Position numbers and translations under genes: made by a program. From Neobacillus cucumis (GTDB lineage Bacteria; Bacillota; Bacilli; Bacillales; Cytobacillaceae), in assembly GCF_002860255.1 (NCBI RefSeq), contig NZ_PGVE01000053.1:1-64000 (forward strand): 64,000 bases of DNA, in the 5' to 3' direction. Of the stretch, positions 1 through 9,529 are shown one piece after another. Numbering within the stretch: the first letter of the stretch is position 1; every line of letters starts with the position of its first letter. The notes below the pieces were generated by a model. The model saw nothing but the letters and a program-made list of their open reading frames with translations. It ran no database searches and had not been told where the DNA came from.

Positions 1-12
1 AGCCTTTTCTTT

Positions 13-168
13 TTAATAATTCCAGCTAGCGCCGATAATAATTAACAAAATAAACAATACAACAATTAACGCAAATCCGCCGAAGCCAAAACCGCATCCA
101 CCTACAGGATACGCAGGATAACCACAGTGGCCATCAAATCCATAACCATAACCATGATACATAAACAT
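13..168 (-). CDS. YjcZ-family small sporulation protein
   Basis: This 51-residue ORF starts at ATG (168-166) behind a GAGGAGTG ribosome site. The N-terminal half is rich in Gly, Tyr and Phe (HGYGYGFDG, then [10 protein letters not shown]). A single hydrophobic helix ([17 protein letters not shown]) follows, and the peptide ends at Trp-Asn-Tyr. This Gly/Tyr-rich head plus one C-terminal membrane helix is the pattern of the YjcZ/SscA-like spore peptides of Bacillaceae. A membrane or spore-coat location is inferred from the family; the exact role is not known. It is divergent from the DUF502 gene. Confidence 0.85.
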   Translation of the reverse strand: MFMYHGYGYGFDGHCGYPAYPVGGCGFGFGGFALIVVLFILLIIIGASWNY

Positions 169-280
169 TCACTCCTCAATTTTTTGTTTCTTTTCATAAG
201 TACTTTATGAACTAGATACTTGACCTGTATGTGCATTCGCCTATATTATGAGAGACAGTGATATTTTTGTAGGTGATAGG

Positions 281-877
281 ATGAAATCAGTATTAAAGAA
301 TTTTATTAATGGCATTTTAACCATCGTGCCAATTATTCTCGTTATTTATGTTATTTACAAAACCTTTCTATTTTTGGACGGTATTCTTGGCAATTCATTA
401 AGACCATATCTTAAAAATGATTACATTCCTGGATTTGGCCTTTTAACAACCATAATCCTAATTACCCTGTTAGGATGGATGTCTACTAAATATATAACCG
501 GGAAAATTATTAAAATAATCGACCGCCTCCTTGAGAGAATTCCAGTTGTTAAAACCATCTATTCCGTTATTAAAGATACTGTACAATCCTTTCTTGGGGA
601 GAAGAAAGCTTTTTCTAAAGTCGCGTTGGTGGTCATTCCAGGAACGGGGATGAGAAGCATTGGGTTTATTACATCCGAGGATTTAGAGGACTTTTATTGT
701 CCTTTAAAAGAGCATGTAGCCGTCTATATTCCGCAAACCTTTCAAGTGGCGGGATTTACCTTCTTAATCCCTAAGGAACAGGTGGAAATTATTGATGTGA
801 AGCCTGAAGATGCAATGAAATTTGTCCTTTCTGGCGGGATGACGTCTACTTCAAAACAAAAATCGAATGAAATTTAA
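281..877 (+). CDS. DUF502 family membrane protein
   Basis: A 198-residue membrane protein. Two hydrophobic segments near the N-terminus (NGILTIVPIILVIYVIYK and GFGLLTTIILITLLGWM) are followed by a soluble C-terminal region with IPVVKTIYSVIKD and VVIPGTGMRSIGFITSED, as in DUF502 proteins. The ATG at 281 is preferred because GGTGATAGG lies just upstream and DUF502 proteins begin close to the first helix; an in-frame ATG at 248 would add 11 residues. The molecular function of DUF502 is unknown. A hairpin terminator follows directly. Confidence 0.85.
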   Translation: MKSVLKNFINGILTIVPIILVIYVIYKTFLFLDGILGNSLRPYLKNDYIPGFGLLTTIILITLLGWMSTKYITGKIIKIIDRLLERIPVVKTIYSVIKDTVQSFLGEKKAFSKVALVVIPGTGMRSIGFITSEDLEDFYCPLKEHVAVYIPQTFQVAGFTFLIPKEQVEIIDVKPEDAMKFVLSGGMTSTSKQKSNEI

Positions 878-890
878 TGGTTTTAACATG

Positions 891-926
891 AAAAGGGCGT
901 CCATAGCTTGGACGTCCTTTTTATTT
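891..926. terminator. Bidirectional rho-independent terminator
   Basis: A 12-bp stem (GGGCGTCCA paired with TGGACGTCC, extended by A/T pairs) with a 5-nt loop is followed by TTTTTATTTTT on the plus strand and has an A-run on the other side. It separates the convergent DUF502 and msrB genes. Confidence 0.8.
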
Positions 927-1352
927 TTCATTAAAGAGCTTGTTAAATTCTCCGTAGCCTTCTTCTTCGAGCTTTTCTTTTGGAATAAACTTGAGTGCCG
1001 CTGAGTTGATACAATAGCGTAAGCCCGTTGGCATAGGGCCATCATTAAAGACATGTCCTAAATGAGAATTAGCCGTTTTACTTCTTACCTCCGTCCGAAT
1101 CATAAAATGACTATAATCCTCTTTTTCCACTACTTCTTCCTCTTGAATCGGTTTGGTAAAGCTTGGCCAGCCGCAGCCTGCATCAAATTTATCTAGGGAG
1201 CTGAATAATGGCTTTCCAGATACAATATCAACGTATATTCCGTCTTTCTTTTCATTCCAATATTCATTTCTAAACGGCGGCTCTGTACCATTATTTTGAG
1301 TAACCTCATATTGTATAGGCGTTAATTCTTTTTTCAAATCCCTATTTTGCAT
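921..1352 (-). CDS. msrB: Peptide-methionine (R)-S-oxide reductase MsrB
   Basis: Reduces methionine-R-sulfoxide in proteins. The 143-residue product has the MsrB landmarks [37 protein letters not shown] and the catalytic-Cys motif [11 protein letters not shown]. The ATG at 1352 follows a GGGGGGAC site and gives the usual family length; upstream in-frame codons would add 12 unlikely residues. It overlaps the end of msrA by 11 nt, so the two are probably translationally coupled. The paired CxxC zinc motifs found in some MsrB proteins are not visible. Confidence 0.95.
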   Translation of the reverse strand: MQNRDLKKELTPIQYEVTQNNGTEPPFRNEYWNEKKDGIYVDIVSGKPLFSSLDKFDAGCGWPSFTKPIQEEEVVEKEDYSHFMIRTEVRSKTANSHLGHVFNDGPMPTGLRYCINSAALKFIPKEKLEEEGYGEFNKLFNEK

Positions 1353-1884
1353 GTTTGTCCCCCCAGTGTCTTTCAATAAACCCAGCACGGCCTGAACCTA
1401 TATGGTATGACTCATAATGGGCACGATTTTTCTTATAATAGTGCTGATGATATTCTTCAGCAGGATAAAAGGCCTTCGCGGGGAGTATGGGTGTCACAAT
1501 CGGTTTTGAAAAACGGCCGCTTTCCTCCAGAAAGTGTTTAGATTTTTCGGCAAGTTCTTTTTGTATTTCATTATGGTAAAAGATTGCCGTCTGGTACGAT
1601 TGACCACGGTCGTAAAATTGGCCGCCGGGGTCGGTAGGATCAATTTGCTGCCAGAATAATTCCAATAATTTTTCATACGGAAATACCTCAGGGTCAAAAG
1701 TGATTTGGACGGCTTCATAATGTCCCGTGGTATCGGAGCATACTTGTTGATAGGTTGGATTCTCAACCGTTCCCCCTGTATATCCAGACACAACCCTTAC
1801 TATACCTGGTTGTTCATCAAACGGCTTAACCATGCACCAGAAACAGCCGCCGGCAAAAGTTGCTAATTGATGTTTATTTTCCAC
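1342..1884 (-). CDS. msrA: Peptide-methionine (S)-S-oxide reductase MsrA
   Basis: Repairs methionine-S-sulfoxide. The catalytic GGCFWC motif lies at residues 12-17, followed by [17 protein letters not shown] and [13 protein letters not shown], all MsrA signatures; 180 residues is the normal length. The start is GTG (1884-1882) behind GAGGGGTGG. It is the first gene of an msrA-msrB operon with opposite stereospecificities, a common oxidative-stress repair pair. Confidence 0.96.
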   Translation of the reverse strand: MENKHQLATFAGGCFWCMVKPFDEQPGIVRVVSGYTGGTVENPTYQQVCSDTTGHYEAVQITFDPEVFPYEKLLELFWQQIDPTDPGGQFYDRGQSYQTAIFYHNEIQKELAEKSKHFLEESGRFSKPIVTPILPAKAFYPAEEYHQHYYKKNRAHYESYHIGSGRAGFIERHWGDKHAK

Positions 1885-2046
1885 GTTTCCACCCCTCTTT
1901 TATTTACATTAAAGTATACCGAATGTTTTTTCAAAAATAAACTTTATTGCCCCTCTCTTCTCATGGTCCTTCCTTCGTATGATTACGAACACTAGACACA
2001 TACCTATATCCGTTTGAATAAATTAGGTTGTAAGGAGTTGATAAAA

Positions 2047-2799
2047 GTGTCTGAAAAAAGAAAACAAACGGATTATCTCCAAAAAGCAACCATGTATGAT
2101 TTATTAGCTCAGCTTTATAAGTACACTAACCCCCACTTACACATACATTTCTACCTAAAACATTATAAATACATGAATAAAGCAATGAACCTAATGAGAT
2201 CCCCTGCTCAAGCTGAAAAAGGAGAAGCACAAATACGAATTCTGCATACATCGCCTGATTCCCCGAACATTGATGTTTATATAAATGGGAACTCTGTTGT
2301 AAAGGATTTAGCTTTTAAACAAGTCAGCCAGATCCTACACTTAAAAGCTGGAAAATATCACATTGATATTTATCCGGCCGGAAATATGGTTGATAGTGTC
2401 TTAAATAAAAAAATAACCATCGAGGAAGGAAAATCATACACCTTAACCACTATTGATTCAGTTAACAAGATGCGGTTATTGGTGTTTCTAAACCAACCGG
2501 AAGTTCCTGAAAATGAAGCAAAGGTTCGTTTTATCCAGTTATCTCCGGATACAGCTGCACTTGATATTGCTGTTAAAGATCGGGACGTAATTTTCCCTAA
2601 GGTTTCATACAAACAAGCAACCGAGTATTTAGGATTAACTCCAATGACGGTCGATCTAGAAGTAAGAACAGCAGGAACTAAAGACATTCTATTACCGTTG
2701 CCAAAGGCAACTTTTAGACCTAATGAAAGTTACACCCTTATTTTATTAGGATTATCAAAGAATACACCCGAATTACAATATATTTATATTAAGGATTAA
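2047..2799 (+). CDS. DUF4397 domain protein
   Basis: A 250-residue protein with two related beta-rich segments, RILHTSPDSPNIDVYINGN and RFIQLSPDTAALDIAVKDR, characteristic of the DUF4397 repeat. GTG at 2047 is chosen because AAGGAG sits 9 nt upstream; a TTG at 2014 lacks a site. The N-terminal ~60 residues are helical and basic (EKRKQTDYLQKATMYDLLAQ) with no signal peptide, unlike many DUF4397 proteins that are secreted. Function is unknown; cell-surface or coat association is only a guess. Confidence 0.8.
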   Translation: MSEKRKQTDYLQKATMYDLLAQLYKYTNPHLHIHFYLKHYKYMNKAMNLMRSPAQAEKGEAQIRILHTSPDSPNIDVYINGNSVVKDLAFKQVSQILHLKAGKYHIDIYPAGNMVDSVLNKKITIEEGKSYTLTTIDSVNKMRLLVFLNQPEVPENEAKVRFIQLSPDTAALDIAVKDRDVIFPKVSYKQATEYLGLTPMTVDLEVRTAGTKDILLPLPKATFRPNESYTLILLGLSKNTPELQYIYIKD

Positions 2800-2800
2800 A

Positions 2801-2831
2801 AAATAGGTGTCCTAAATCGGACACCTATTTT
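2801..2831. terminator. Bidirectional terminator
   Basis: Stem AATAGGTGTCC/GGACACCTATT with loop TAAATC and T/A runs on both sides. It lies between the convergent DUF4397 and ypmS genes and overlaps the last codons of ypmS. Confidence 0.8.
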
Positions 2832-3403
2832 ACTGGGACTAATATTGTAAAAGCAATATCGTCCTTTTTTAAATTAAATTTATCAACCTTAATTTTCAAA
2901 TCACTTTTAAGCTTTAACTGGGTCATATGAATATAGACTAGATGATCATTTGGTCTAATTTCAACACCTTTTGGAAGCTTATAGTTCTCACTTATAAAGT
3001 TTAAAACGTACGAAATGGGTAGATGCAACTTTCCGACTGACATCGACTTTTGTTTTAAGATTAAATCGCCATTTTTTTGTGCCGATGGCTCAAATGTTAA
3101 TTTCAATTTTAATTTTTCACTAAAAAAAGGAAGTGTTCCATATAATTCCACCTCATCTCCCAATAGAACCCTATAATCTATAGGGGAATCGGCAGCTTCT
3201 TCTTTCAGATAATGATTAATAAGTCTATTTAAGTCATACTTATTTGATTTAACATGAAAGGATACATAGTCCTCGTTAGAAATGTTAGTTTTAATGGGTT
3301 CCGTCTCTTTTATTGGGGCCATAACTAACGAAAAAAGAATTATTGCAGCTATTACAATGATTCCTGTTAAAGTGAGAAATCCCAGTTTCCATTTATTCTT
3401 CAT
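2825..3403 (-). CDS. ypmS: YpmS family membrane-anchored protein
   Basis: A 192-residue protein with an N-terminal transmembrane anchor (LGFLTLTGIIVIAAIILFSL) and an extracytoplasmic domain, matching YpmS (DUF2140). It begins at the base directly after the ypmR stop codon (TAA then ATG), with its GAGGAG site inside the end of ypmR, so the two are co-translated. B. subtilis keeps the ypmR-ypmS order. The biochemical role is not established; proximity to a lipase-like protein suggests cell-envelope work. Confidence 0.88.
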   Translation of the reverse strand: MKNKWKLGFLTLTGIIVIAAIILFSLVMAPIKETEPIKTNISNEDYVSFHVKSNKYDLNRLINHYLKEEAADSPIDYRVLLGDEVELYGTLPFFSEKLKLKLTFEPSAQKNGDLILKQKSMSVGKLHLPISYVLNFISENYKLPKGVEIRPNDHLVYIHMTQLKLKSDLKIKVDKFNLKKDDIAFTILVPVK

Positions 3404-4234
3404 TTAATTCTCCTCAGTACTAACCGTATAAGCCTTTTTCACGAGATTAGGCAATACCTGTTCATCTAATGTCTCATTCAGCCTATGGGCAATTAGTTCA
3501 TATCCTTTGTTATTAGGATGAAAATTATCAGTATACAAAATATCTTCTTTTGCATTAATAAAAAGATCTTCAATCGAAACAAAATAGGAATTTGAGTATT
3601 GGTTTACAACGCTTTGACCTGCTTGGTTCCACTCAGCAACAATTTGATCCATTTCTTTAATATCGGAAAAGTATTTCGAAAAGGGGTTATACACACCCAC
3701 TAACACAATTGACACGTTGGGGTTTTCAGTAATAATCTCATTAAAAATTTGTGTTAAGTGCTTTCGATAGGATTCTTTTTCCTCAAGAAAATCAGATACC
3801 TGCAAGTTTGAGATATTTTCTTTCACAATTTTCATGATATCGTTTCCGCCAATAGTTAAAATCACCATATCAGCACTTTTTATAATGGGCTTAATTTCCT
3901 GTGTTTTGAGTCTTTTTAACAACTGTGTCGTACGATTTCCCTTTACACCAAAATTATAAAAATCAACCTCTTGAATGCCTTTATCATTTTCCAGCATACT
4001 TTTAAGATATGGCAGATAACCACCTTGGTCTGTACTATCCCCTACTCCTTGCGTTAGTGAATCACCTGCAGATAAAATGGTTATTTTTCGAGGAATAAAA
4101 TCAGCAGGTATTGGTTCGAAAACTTGTGCAGCAACTTTCTTCTCCGGATGAAGCACTAATGGATTGGAAGGACGGCAAGAACATAATAGCACTATTGAAA
4201 GAATTAGAAGGGGGAAAAACTTTTTCAACTCCAT
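3404..4234 (-). CDS. ypmR: GDSL/SGNH-type lipoprotein hydrolase YpmR
   Basis: A predicted secreted lipoprotein of 276 residues. The signal segment FFPLLILSIVLLCSC ends in a lipobox with LCSC. The SGNH blocks are visible: AGDSLTQGVG (catalytic Ser), TIGGNDI (Gly/Asn oxyanion block) and DNFHPNNKGY (catalytic Asp-His). This supports an esterase or lipase acting outside the membrane; the substrate is unknown. It is the first gene of the ypmR-ypmS pair. Confidence 0.9.
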   Translation of the reverse strand: MELKKFFPLLILSIVLLCSCRPSNPLVLHPEKKVAAQVFEPIPADFIPRKITILSAGDSLTQGVGDSTDQGGYLPYLKSMLENDKGIQEVDFYNFGVKGNRTTQLLKRLKTQEIKPIIKSADMVILTIGGNDIMKIVKENISNLQVSDFLEEKESYRKHLTQIFNEIITENPNVSIVLVGVYNPFSKYFSDIKEMDQIVAEWNQAGQSVVNQYSNSYFVSIEDLFINAKEDILYTDNFHPNNKGYELIAHRLNETLDEQVLPNLVKKAYTVSTEEN

Positions 4235-4357
4235 TCACCTGCCTTCTAAGTAACTTATTTCCTCAGTTAGCAAACTAAGAGGGGCACTATACTGTTTCTT
4301 TATTATAACACGACAATAAATATTCAAAACAAATATGTACTTTAACCTTTTCTTGTA

Positions 4358-4386
4358 AAAAAAAATAGACCAATAAAGGTCTATTC
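4358..4386 (-). terminator. Terminator of ypmQ
   Basis: On the minus strand the stem AATAGACC/GGTCTATT with loop TTTATT is followed by a run of nine T. It overlaps the ypmQ stop codon region. Confidence 0.8.
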
Positions 4387-4959
4387 CAATGTTTTAATAT
4401 CATTAATAATCTCTTCATAAGGAACATTTTTAAAACCGCTGTATGTCTTTTTAATATGACCATCCTTGTCTACTAAGTAAAGAAAGGTTTGATGAATCAC
4501 CTGATTTCCTTCCTCAGGTTTTTTGACAATAGTCTTGAAGTTTTGCCCAGCAAATTTCTCAATAAATTCTTGTGAGTATCCAGTCAGGAATGTCCAATTT
4601 TTAAAATTCACCCCAAATTGGTTGGCGTAGCGTGTTAAGACTTCAGGAGTATCGACAGTAGGGTCCACACTAAACGAAACTAATTCAACATCCTTCAGAT
4701 TTTCTTCTTTTAATTTCGTTTGGAGCTTTACCATATTACTAGTCATTGGAGGGCATACATCCGCGCAGCTTGTAAAAATAAAAGCGGAAACCCAAACCTT
4801 TCCTTTTAAATCTTTTAGTCCTAATGGCTTGTTTTGCTGTGTAGTCGCTGTGAAATCATTAATTGGCCAATCTACAGCATTCTCAATTTCTTTTTTTCCG
4901 CATGCTGAAAGTATTAAAGTAAAAACAAGAACTAATAAAAGCAGTAAACGATTCTTCAT
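4381..4959 (-). CDS. ypmQ: SCO1/SenC-type copper chaperone lipoprotein
   Basis: A 192-residue thioredoxin-fold lipoprotein. The signal peptide ends in the lipobox LSAC. The SCO copper motif is present as CADVCP (Cys-x3-Cys-Pro), and a conserved His occurs in IHQTFLYLVDKDG. SCO proteins deliver copper to the CuA site of haem-copper oxidases. The window also encodes a CuA-containing ba3 oxidase (51.7-54 kb), a plausible but unproven client. It has its own terminator and lies apart from ypmR. Confidence 0.92.
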   Translation of the reverse strand: MKNRLLLLLVLVFTLILSACGKKEIENAVDWPINDFTATTQQNKPLGLKDLKGKVWVSAFIFTSCADVCPPMTSNMVKLQTKLKEENLKDVELVSFSVDPTVDTPEVLTRYANQFGVNFKNWTFLTGYSQEFIEKFAGQNFKTIVKKPEEGNQVIHQTFLYLVDKDGHIKKTYSGFKNVPYEEIINDIKTLE

Positions 4960-5183
4960 CCAATCACCTACAATCTATTTCTTTACTATTTCGTACCTAG
5001 TTTAGCAAAGTTGTCGACAGGTTAAAAGTAAACAGCATTTATATTCACAGCTATCTCCTTCCTGCCAAGTAATTATTTAAATAGGAGGAACTTCACCTAT
5101 TAATGATTTGAAAATTATGATATTATGAATGAGCATTCACTCGGTTTATTAAAATATATGCGAAATAAATGTGAGGTGAAAAA

Positions 5184-6074
5184 ATGAACCGAATTGGTCC
5201 TATCATCATTTTAGAAGGCGTCAATTTGAGTAAAGTTCCTTATTCCAGAAGTCTTTATCTCGATTGTTCTGAAAAGGTCTTAATTGATACTGGTGCAGAG
5301 GATAAAGTTCTTAAAAGTATCGAGAAAGAGTATGGAGTCCAATTAATCTTAAATACCCATTACCATCCTGATCATACCTTGCATAACCACCTTTTCAAAG
5401 ATATTACCAAATGGATTAACCCAATTGAGTATGAATCCTCGCTCACCATTGAAGGTGTTGCAAGTGTGAATGGAGTTTATCAGGAGTGGGGTCGAGAGGG
5501 TGTTGAAAGATGGAAAAAAACCCTTCCGCAAGAATGGGTGAAAAACCTCGGTGAAATTTCTGGAGCATACCATTATGATGAAGAATATCAATTCGGCAAT
5601 GTAAAGGTACAATTTTTACACACACCAGGGCATACAAGCGGATTTTCATGTCCCTACTTTTCCGAATTAGGGGTAGTATTTACTGGTGATTATGACATGA
5701 CCACGTTCGGACCATGGTACAATGGAACCGATGGAGATATTGATGATTTTATTGCCTCTGGTAAACGCCTGTTGACGCTAGATGCTGATACCTACATAAC
5801 CGGGCACCAGAAAGGTATTTTTTCAAAAAAAGAATTTATTAAAGCAATGAATTTATTTCTGGCAAAGATTGAACAGCGTGATGAACTAATTGCAAAATAT
5901 GTACAGCAAGGGATGAACTTCGAGGAATTATCTTGTATAGGTGTCTTTTATCCTAAAAAAAGCTTGGAAAACCCCATCCTAAAAACTTGGGAGCGAAGCG
6001 GTATTCGTAAACATTTAAATAGACTTGGCTTTCAAGTATTGGAATCCGATAAAGAGGTAGTAAGATTAAAATAA
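5184..6074 (+). CDS. MBL-fold metallo-hydrolase
   Basis: A 296-residue metallo-beta-lactamase-fold protein. The metal-binding motif THYHPDH is followed by HTPGHTSG and GDYDMT, then a late TGHQKG His, so all usual metal ligands appear present. ATG 5184 follows a GTGAGGTG site. The substrate is not recognisable from sequence; related proteins include glyoxalase-II-like and lactonase-like enzymes. It is a single gene flanked by terminators. Confidence 0.85.
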   Translation: MNRIGPIIILEGVNLSKVPYSRSLYLDCSEKVLIDTGAEDKVLKSIEKEYGVQLILNTHYHPDHTLHNHLFKDITKWINPIEYESSLTIEGVASVNGVYQEWGREGVERWKKTLPQEWVKNLGEISGAYHYDEEYQFGNVKVQFLHTPGHTSGFSCPYFSELGVVFTGDYDMTTFGPWYNGTDGDIDDFIASGKRLLTLDADTYITGHQKGIFSKKEFIKAMNLFLAKIEQRDELIAKYVQQGMNFEELSCIGVFYPKKSLENPILKTWERSGIRKHLNRLGFQVLESDKEVVRLK

Positions 6075-6106
6075 ATGGATGACTCCCAAGAGGATCATCC
6101 ATTTTC
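6073..6106 (+). terminator. Terminator of the MBL gene
   Basis: Stem AAATGGATGA/TCATCCATTT with a 12-nt loop directly after the stop codon, ending in TTTTC. Confidence 0.65.
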
Positions 6107-6113
6107 TATATAC

Positions 6114-6148
6114 AAAAAGACCTTAAAAGCTAGCAGCCCTTAAGGTCA
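6114..6148 (-). terminator. Terminator of the tatA-tatC operon
   Basis: On the minus strand the stem ATGACCTTAA/TTAAGGTC, with an internal GGGCTGCTAGC loop, is followed by TTTTTG. It lies just after the tatC stop. Confidence 0.7.
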
Positions 6149-6156
6149 TTACTTAT

Positions 6157-6909
6157 TTATGCTTCTATAACTTCTTCCTTTTCATCGTCAAGTTCCTCAT
6201 CATGCTGATTTTTCAATTTTTTCCGGTAAACGAACTTGGATAGATTAATGCTCACCTCATAAAGTAGTAATAATGGTAAAGTTACCACAAAATCAGACAT
6301 AAAATCTGGAGGTGTAATAACAACTGCGATAATAATTAGTACAAAATAAGCGTATTTTCGAATTTTAGCTAAAACAAACGGGTTAATGATTCCAAGAGAG
6401 GTTAAAAACATAACCACTACAGGTAATTCAAACAAAACTCCGAATGGAAGGGTCATATTCAAGATAAAACTAAAATATCTTTCCGCAGTGAAATTTGTTA
6501 CAAACATATCTTGACCAATGTTTACTAAAAAGTTAAGTACCATCGGAAAAATAACAAAATAACCAAATGCTAGGCCCAAAATAAATAGAATAAACAAGGC
6601 CGGAACATATGTAACTGTTATCTTCCGCTCATTTGGTCTCAATGCAGGCCTGACAAATAACCATATTTGTAAAGCTAAAACAGGGATTGTTCCAGCAACC
6701 GCTACAACACCAGCAAGCATGAAATAAATCCACATGATATCACTTGGTCCAAGAACAAGCAGTTTGGTACTCCCAACAAACCATTTATAGATATCGTCAA
6801 CATAGATAAATCCAACCATAAAAAAAACGACAAAGGCCAAAGCCGAAATAATAATTCGCTTACGCAATTCTTCCAAATGATCTACTAAGTTCAATTCTTT
6901 ATCTTCCAT
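6157..6909 (-). CDS. tatC: Twin-arginine translocase subunit TatC
   Basis: A 250-residue polytopic membrane protein, the receptor for twin-arginine signal peptides. The N-terminal motif LVDHLEELRKRI and six hydrophobic segments are TatC hallmarks; ITPPDFMSDFVVTLPLLLLYEVSI is present in the expected C-terminal half. The cytoplasmic tail is acidic (DDEKEEVIEA). It follows tatA by 87 nt on the same strand, forming a minimal TatA-TatC system without TatB, as is normal in Gram-positive bacteria. Confidence 0.96.
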   Translation of the reverse strand: MEDKELNLVDHLEELRKRIIISALAFVVFFMVGFIYVDDIYKWFVGSTKLLVLGPSDIMWIYFMLAGVVAVAGTIPVLALQIWLFVRPALRPNERKITVTYVPALFILFILGLAFGYFVIFPMVLNFLVNIGQDMFVTNFTAERYFSFILNMTLPFGVLFELPVVVMFLTSLGIINPFVLAKIRKYAYFVLIIIAVVITPPDFMSDFVVTLPLLLLYEVSINLSKFVYRKKLKNQHDEELDDEKEEVIEA

Positions 6910-6996
6910 GGTACTTCCCCTGCCATTAACATGTTTTTACGCATCCATATAGGTATAAACTTCGTGAAGAAAAGGTGCAAGATAGAATCTTACACC

Positions 6997-7191
6997 TTAT
7001 TTAGTCAAATTTTTCTTTTCATCTTTAATATCTTCCATTACATCATCCGTTAGCTCACGGGTTGATTTTTTAAATTCTTTTAAAGTTTGTCCAAAGGCTT
7101 TACCGATTTCAGGGAGTTTCTTTGGTCCAAAAATAATTAGTGCAAGCGTTAAAATCAAGATTAATCCGGGTACTCCGATATTAGAAAACAT
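6997..7191 (-). CDS. tatA: Twin-arginine translocase subunit TatA
   Basis: A 64-residue protein with one N-terminal helix ([16 protein letters not shown]), the [20 protein letters not shown] hinge and amphipathic helix, and a charged C-tail, all standard for TatA. It forms the translocation pore together with TatC encoded directly downstream. Confidence 0.95.
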   Translation of the reverse strand: MFSNIGVPGLILILTLALIIFGPKKLPEIGKAFGQTLKEFKKSTRELTDDVMEDIKDEKKNLTK

Positions 7192-7453
7192 GGATTTACA
7201 TCCCCTTCGAATGATGTTGTTTATTACTACTATGATTATAGTATTGAAAAAACTCTTTGCGTTAATTATCGTTAATAATTCATAGTTATTTCACAAAATT
7301 TGATAAAAATTCATTGAAAGTGATATTTAGCATTTTCACCAATTATAGTTAATCCTATAGACAATTTAACAATTACAACCGCTTAAGTCAATGTTCTAGT
7401 AATTAATTAAATATTTTAAATATTTTATATACTACTAAGTCTGCACTGTACAA
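7192..7453. other. AT-rich intergenic region upstream of tatA
   Basis: About 260 bases of very AT-rich DNA between tatA and the dfrA terminator. I see no coding region, RNA structure or strong regulatory repeat; it presumably carries the tatA promoter. Confidence 0.5.
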
Positions 7454-7489
7454 TAGAAAAAGTATCAGTAAAAACTGATACTTTTTCTA
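7454..7489 (-). terminator. Terminator of thyA-dfrA
   Basis: A perfect 16-bp inverted repeat (TAGAAAAAGTATCAGT and its complement, loop AAAA) directly downstream of the dfrA stop codon. Confidence 0.85.
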
Positions 7490-7984
7490 CTATAGGTTAT
7501 TTTTTCGGTCGTATATTCTAAATTCATAATCATATGGATTCTTTTCATCTTTAATTCCTTTTTCTATCGAAGTTAAAACCCAATCATCCTGATTAAAATG
7601 TGGAAAAAAGGTATCTCCATCAAAGGTTTCTTCAATATAAGTAATATATAATCGATCTGCAAAAGGGAATGTTTCCTGAAAAATCTCAGCCCCGCCAATG
7701 ACAAAAATTTCATCATTCTTATTTTGACTATTCGTCACAAACTCATCGATCGAGTAAAATATGGTACATTCTTCACATTGATAGCCAGCCTGCCTAGTAA
7801 TAACTATATTTTCCCGGCCTGGCAATACCCGGCCAATTGATTCATGAGTTTTTCTGCCCATTGCAATTGGATGTCCCATCGTTACTCTTTTAAAAAACTT
7901 TAAGTCTTCCGGTAAATGCCATGGGAGTTGATTGTCCTTACCAATCGCCCCATTTTGATCCATTGCCACGATAAATGAAATCAT
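7490..7984 (-). CDS. dfrA: Dihydrofolate reductase
   Basis: Reduces dihydrofolate to tetrahydrofolate with NADPH. The 164-residue product shows the DHFR pattern: [54 protein letters not shown] and FVIGGAEIF. It overlaps the end of thyA by 4 nt (ATGA), so the enzyme that recycles the folate is coupled to the enzyme that oxidises it. Confidence 0.97.
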   Translation of the reverse strand: MISFIVAMDQNGAIGKDNQLPWHLPEDLKFFKRVTMGHPIAMGRKTHESIGRVLPGRENIVITRQAGYQCEECTIFYSIDEFVTNSQNKNDEIFVIGGAEIFQETFPFADRLYITYIEETFDGDTFFPHFNQDDWVLTSIEKGIKDEKNPYDYEFRIYDRKNNL

Positions 7985-8775
7985 ACACTGACAACTCCCT
8001 TAATGTGTGGGTGGGGGTCGTATCCCTCTAAGGTAAAGTCATCATATTGGAACGAAAAGATATCTTTCACGTTAGGATTGATTTTCAAGGTTGGCAAAGC
8101 CCTTGGCTCCCTTGCTAATTGCTGTTTTACCTGCTCGAGATGGTTCTGGTAAATATGGACATCTCCAAAAGTATGAATAAATTCCCCCGGTTTTAAATCA
8201 CAGACTTGAGCAATCATTAACGTTAAAAGTGCATATGAGGCAATGTTAAATGGGACGCCGAGAAATACATCCGCAGAACGTTGATATAGTTGGCATGATA
8301 ACTTTCCATCTGCTACATAAAATTGAAACAAGCAATGGCATGGTGGAAGTGCCATATCGTCAATTTCAGCGACATTCCAAGCATTTACTAGTAATCTGCG
8401 GGAATTAGGGTTAGTCTTAATCTGTTCAATTAATTCGCTAATTTGGTCTACTGTCCTTCCATTAGCCCCTGTCCAAGATCGCCATTGGTGGCCATAAACA
8501 GGTCCTAATTCACCATTTTCATCCGCCCATTCATTCCAAATCCGCACACCATGTTCCTGTAAGTAGCTTACATTTGTATCTCCTTTTAAAAACCAAAGCA
8601 ATTCATGAATAATTGATTTAAGATGCAGCTTTTTCGTCGTAATAAGAGGGAAACCTTCCTCTAAATTAAATCTCATTTGATAGCCAAAAGTACTAATGGT
8701 CCCTGTACCGGTACGGTCACCTTTTATATTGCCATTAATAAGAATATGTTCGCACAATTGTAGATATTGTTTCAA
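7981..8775 (-). CDS. thyA: Thymidylate synthase
   Basis: Makes dTMP from dUMP using methylene-THF. The 264 residues include [17 protein letters not shown], the catalytic-Cys loop [30 protein letters not shown] and the C-terminal IKGVVSV. The start is TTG (8775-8773) behind GGGAG. The length and linkage to dfrA match B. subtilis ThyB rather than its longer ThyA. Confidence 0.97.
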   Translation of the reverse strand: MKQYLQLCEHILINGNIKGDRTGTGTISTFGYQMRFNLEEGFPLITTKKLHLKSIIHELLWFLKGDTNVSYLQEHGVRIWNEWADENGELGPVYGHQWRSWTGANGRTVDQISELIEQIKTNPNSRRLLVNAWNVAEIDDMALPPCHCLFQFYVADGKLSCQLYQRSADVFLGVPFNIASYALLTLMIAQVCDLKPGEFIHTFGDVHIYQNHLEQVKQQLAREPRALPTLKINPNVKDIFSFQYDDFTLEGYDPHPHIKGVVSV

Positions 8776-8817
8776 TTAAGACACTCCCTGTTATTCATAT
8801 TTCTACATTGTAACATG

Positions 8818-8846
8818 AAAAGCTGCCAGTGATGATGGCAGCTTTC
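8818..8846 (-). terminator. Terminator at the end of the Ter locus
   Basis: Stem AAAGCTGCCA/TGGCAGCTTT with a 7-nt loop; on the minus strand it lies just after the TerD gene that ends at 8858 and closes with TTTT. Confidence 0.8.
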
Positions 8847-8857
8847 GAATTAATATG

Positions 8858-9436
8858 TTAAACTTCTAAACCGAAATTCCTGCAAAGAGCTGCTAAACCG
8901 CCAGCGAAACCACTTCCAACTGCATTGAATTTCCAATCACCATTGTGACGGTATAACTCGCAAAAGACAACAGCTGTTTCCACTGAAAAGTCTTCACCAA
9001 GATCAAACCTTAATACTTCACGTCCCGTTTCCTCGTCAACCAAGCGGACAAAAGCATTTGAAACTTGTCCAAAGTTCTGGTTTCTTGCTTCGGCATCATG
9101 GATTGTGACGGTAATGGCGATTCGCTGAATAGGAGAAGGTACTTTACTAAAATCAATTTTGATTTGCTCATCATCGCCCTCCCCTTCACCAGTACGATTA
9201 TCGCCTGTATGTTCAACTGCTCCTGAAGGATGAATCAATTGATTATAAAAGATAAAATCACTTTCCTGGTTGACTCTGCTGTTAGCATCGGTTAAAAAAG
9301 CAGAGGCATCCAAGTCAAAATCAGACCCACCATGATAATGGTTCGTATCCCAGCCAAGACCGACAATCACCTTCGTTAATCCAGGATTCGTTTTCGTTAA
9401 GTCTATTCTTTGTCCTTTTGATAAGTTAATTCCCAA
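8858..9436 (-). CDS. TerD-family stress protein (copy 1)
   Basis: A 192-residue TerD protein. It has the N-terminal [20 protein letters not shown], the Ca-binding acidic motif DFDLDASAF, and the second acidic cluster [15 protein letters not shown], followed by [19 protein letters not shown]. TerD proteins bind calcium and act in general and tellurite stress. The TTG at 9436 follows GAGGTGA with correct spacing; the GTG at 9445 would lie inside that site. It resembles copy 3 (18904) more than copy 2. Confidence 0.93.
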   Translation of the reverse strand: MGINLSKGQRIDLTKTNPGLTKVIVGLGWDTNHYHGGSDFDLDASAFLTDANSRVNQESDFIFYNQLIHPSGAVEHTGDNRTGEGEGDDEQIKIDFSKVPSPIQRIAITVTIHDAEARNQNFGQVSNAFVRLVDEETGREVLRFDLGEDFSVETAVVFCELYRHNGDWKFNAVGSGFAGGLAALCRNFGLEV

Positions 9437-9529
9437 AAAAATCACCTCAAGCCAAGCTTTTTTAGATAAAAAGCCAAAAATATTCCGTTGAACATAACAG
9501 TCGCAGCGCCTAGGATAATGTTACATTTT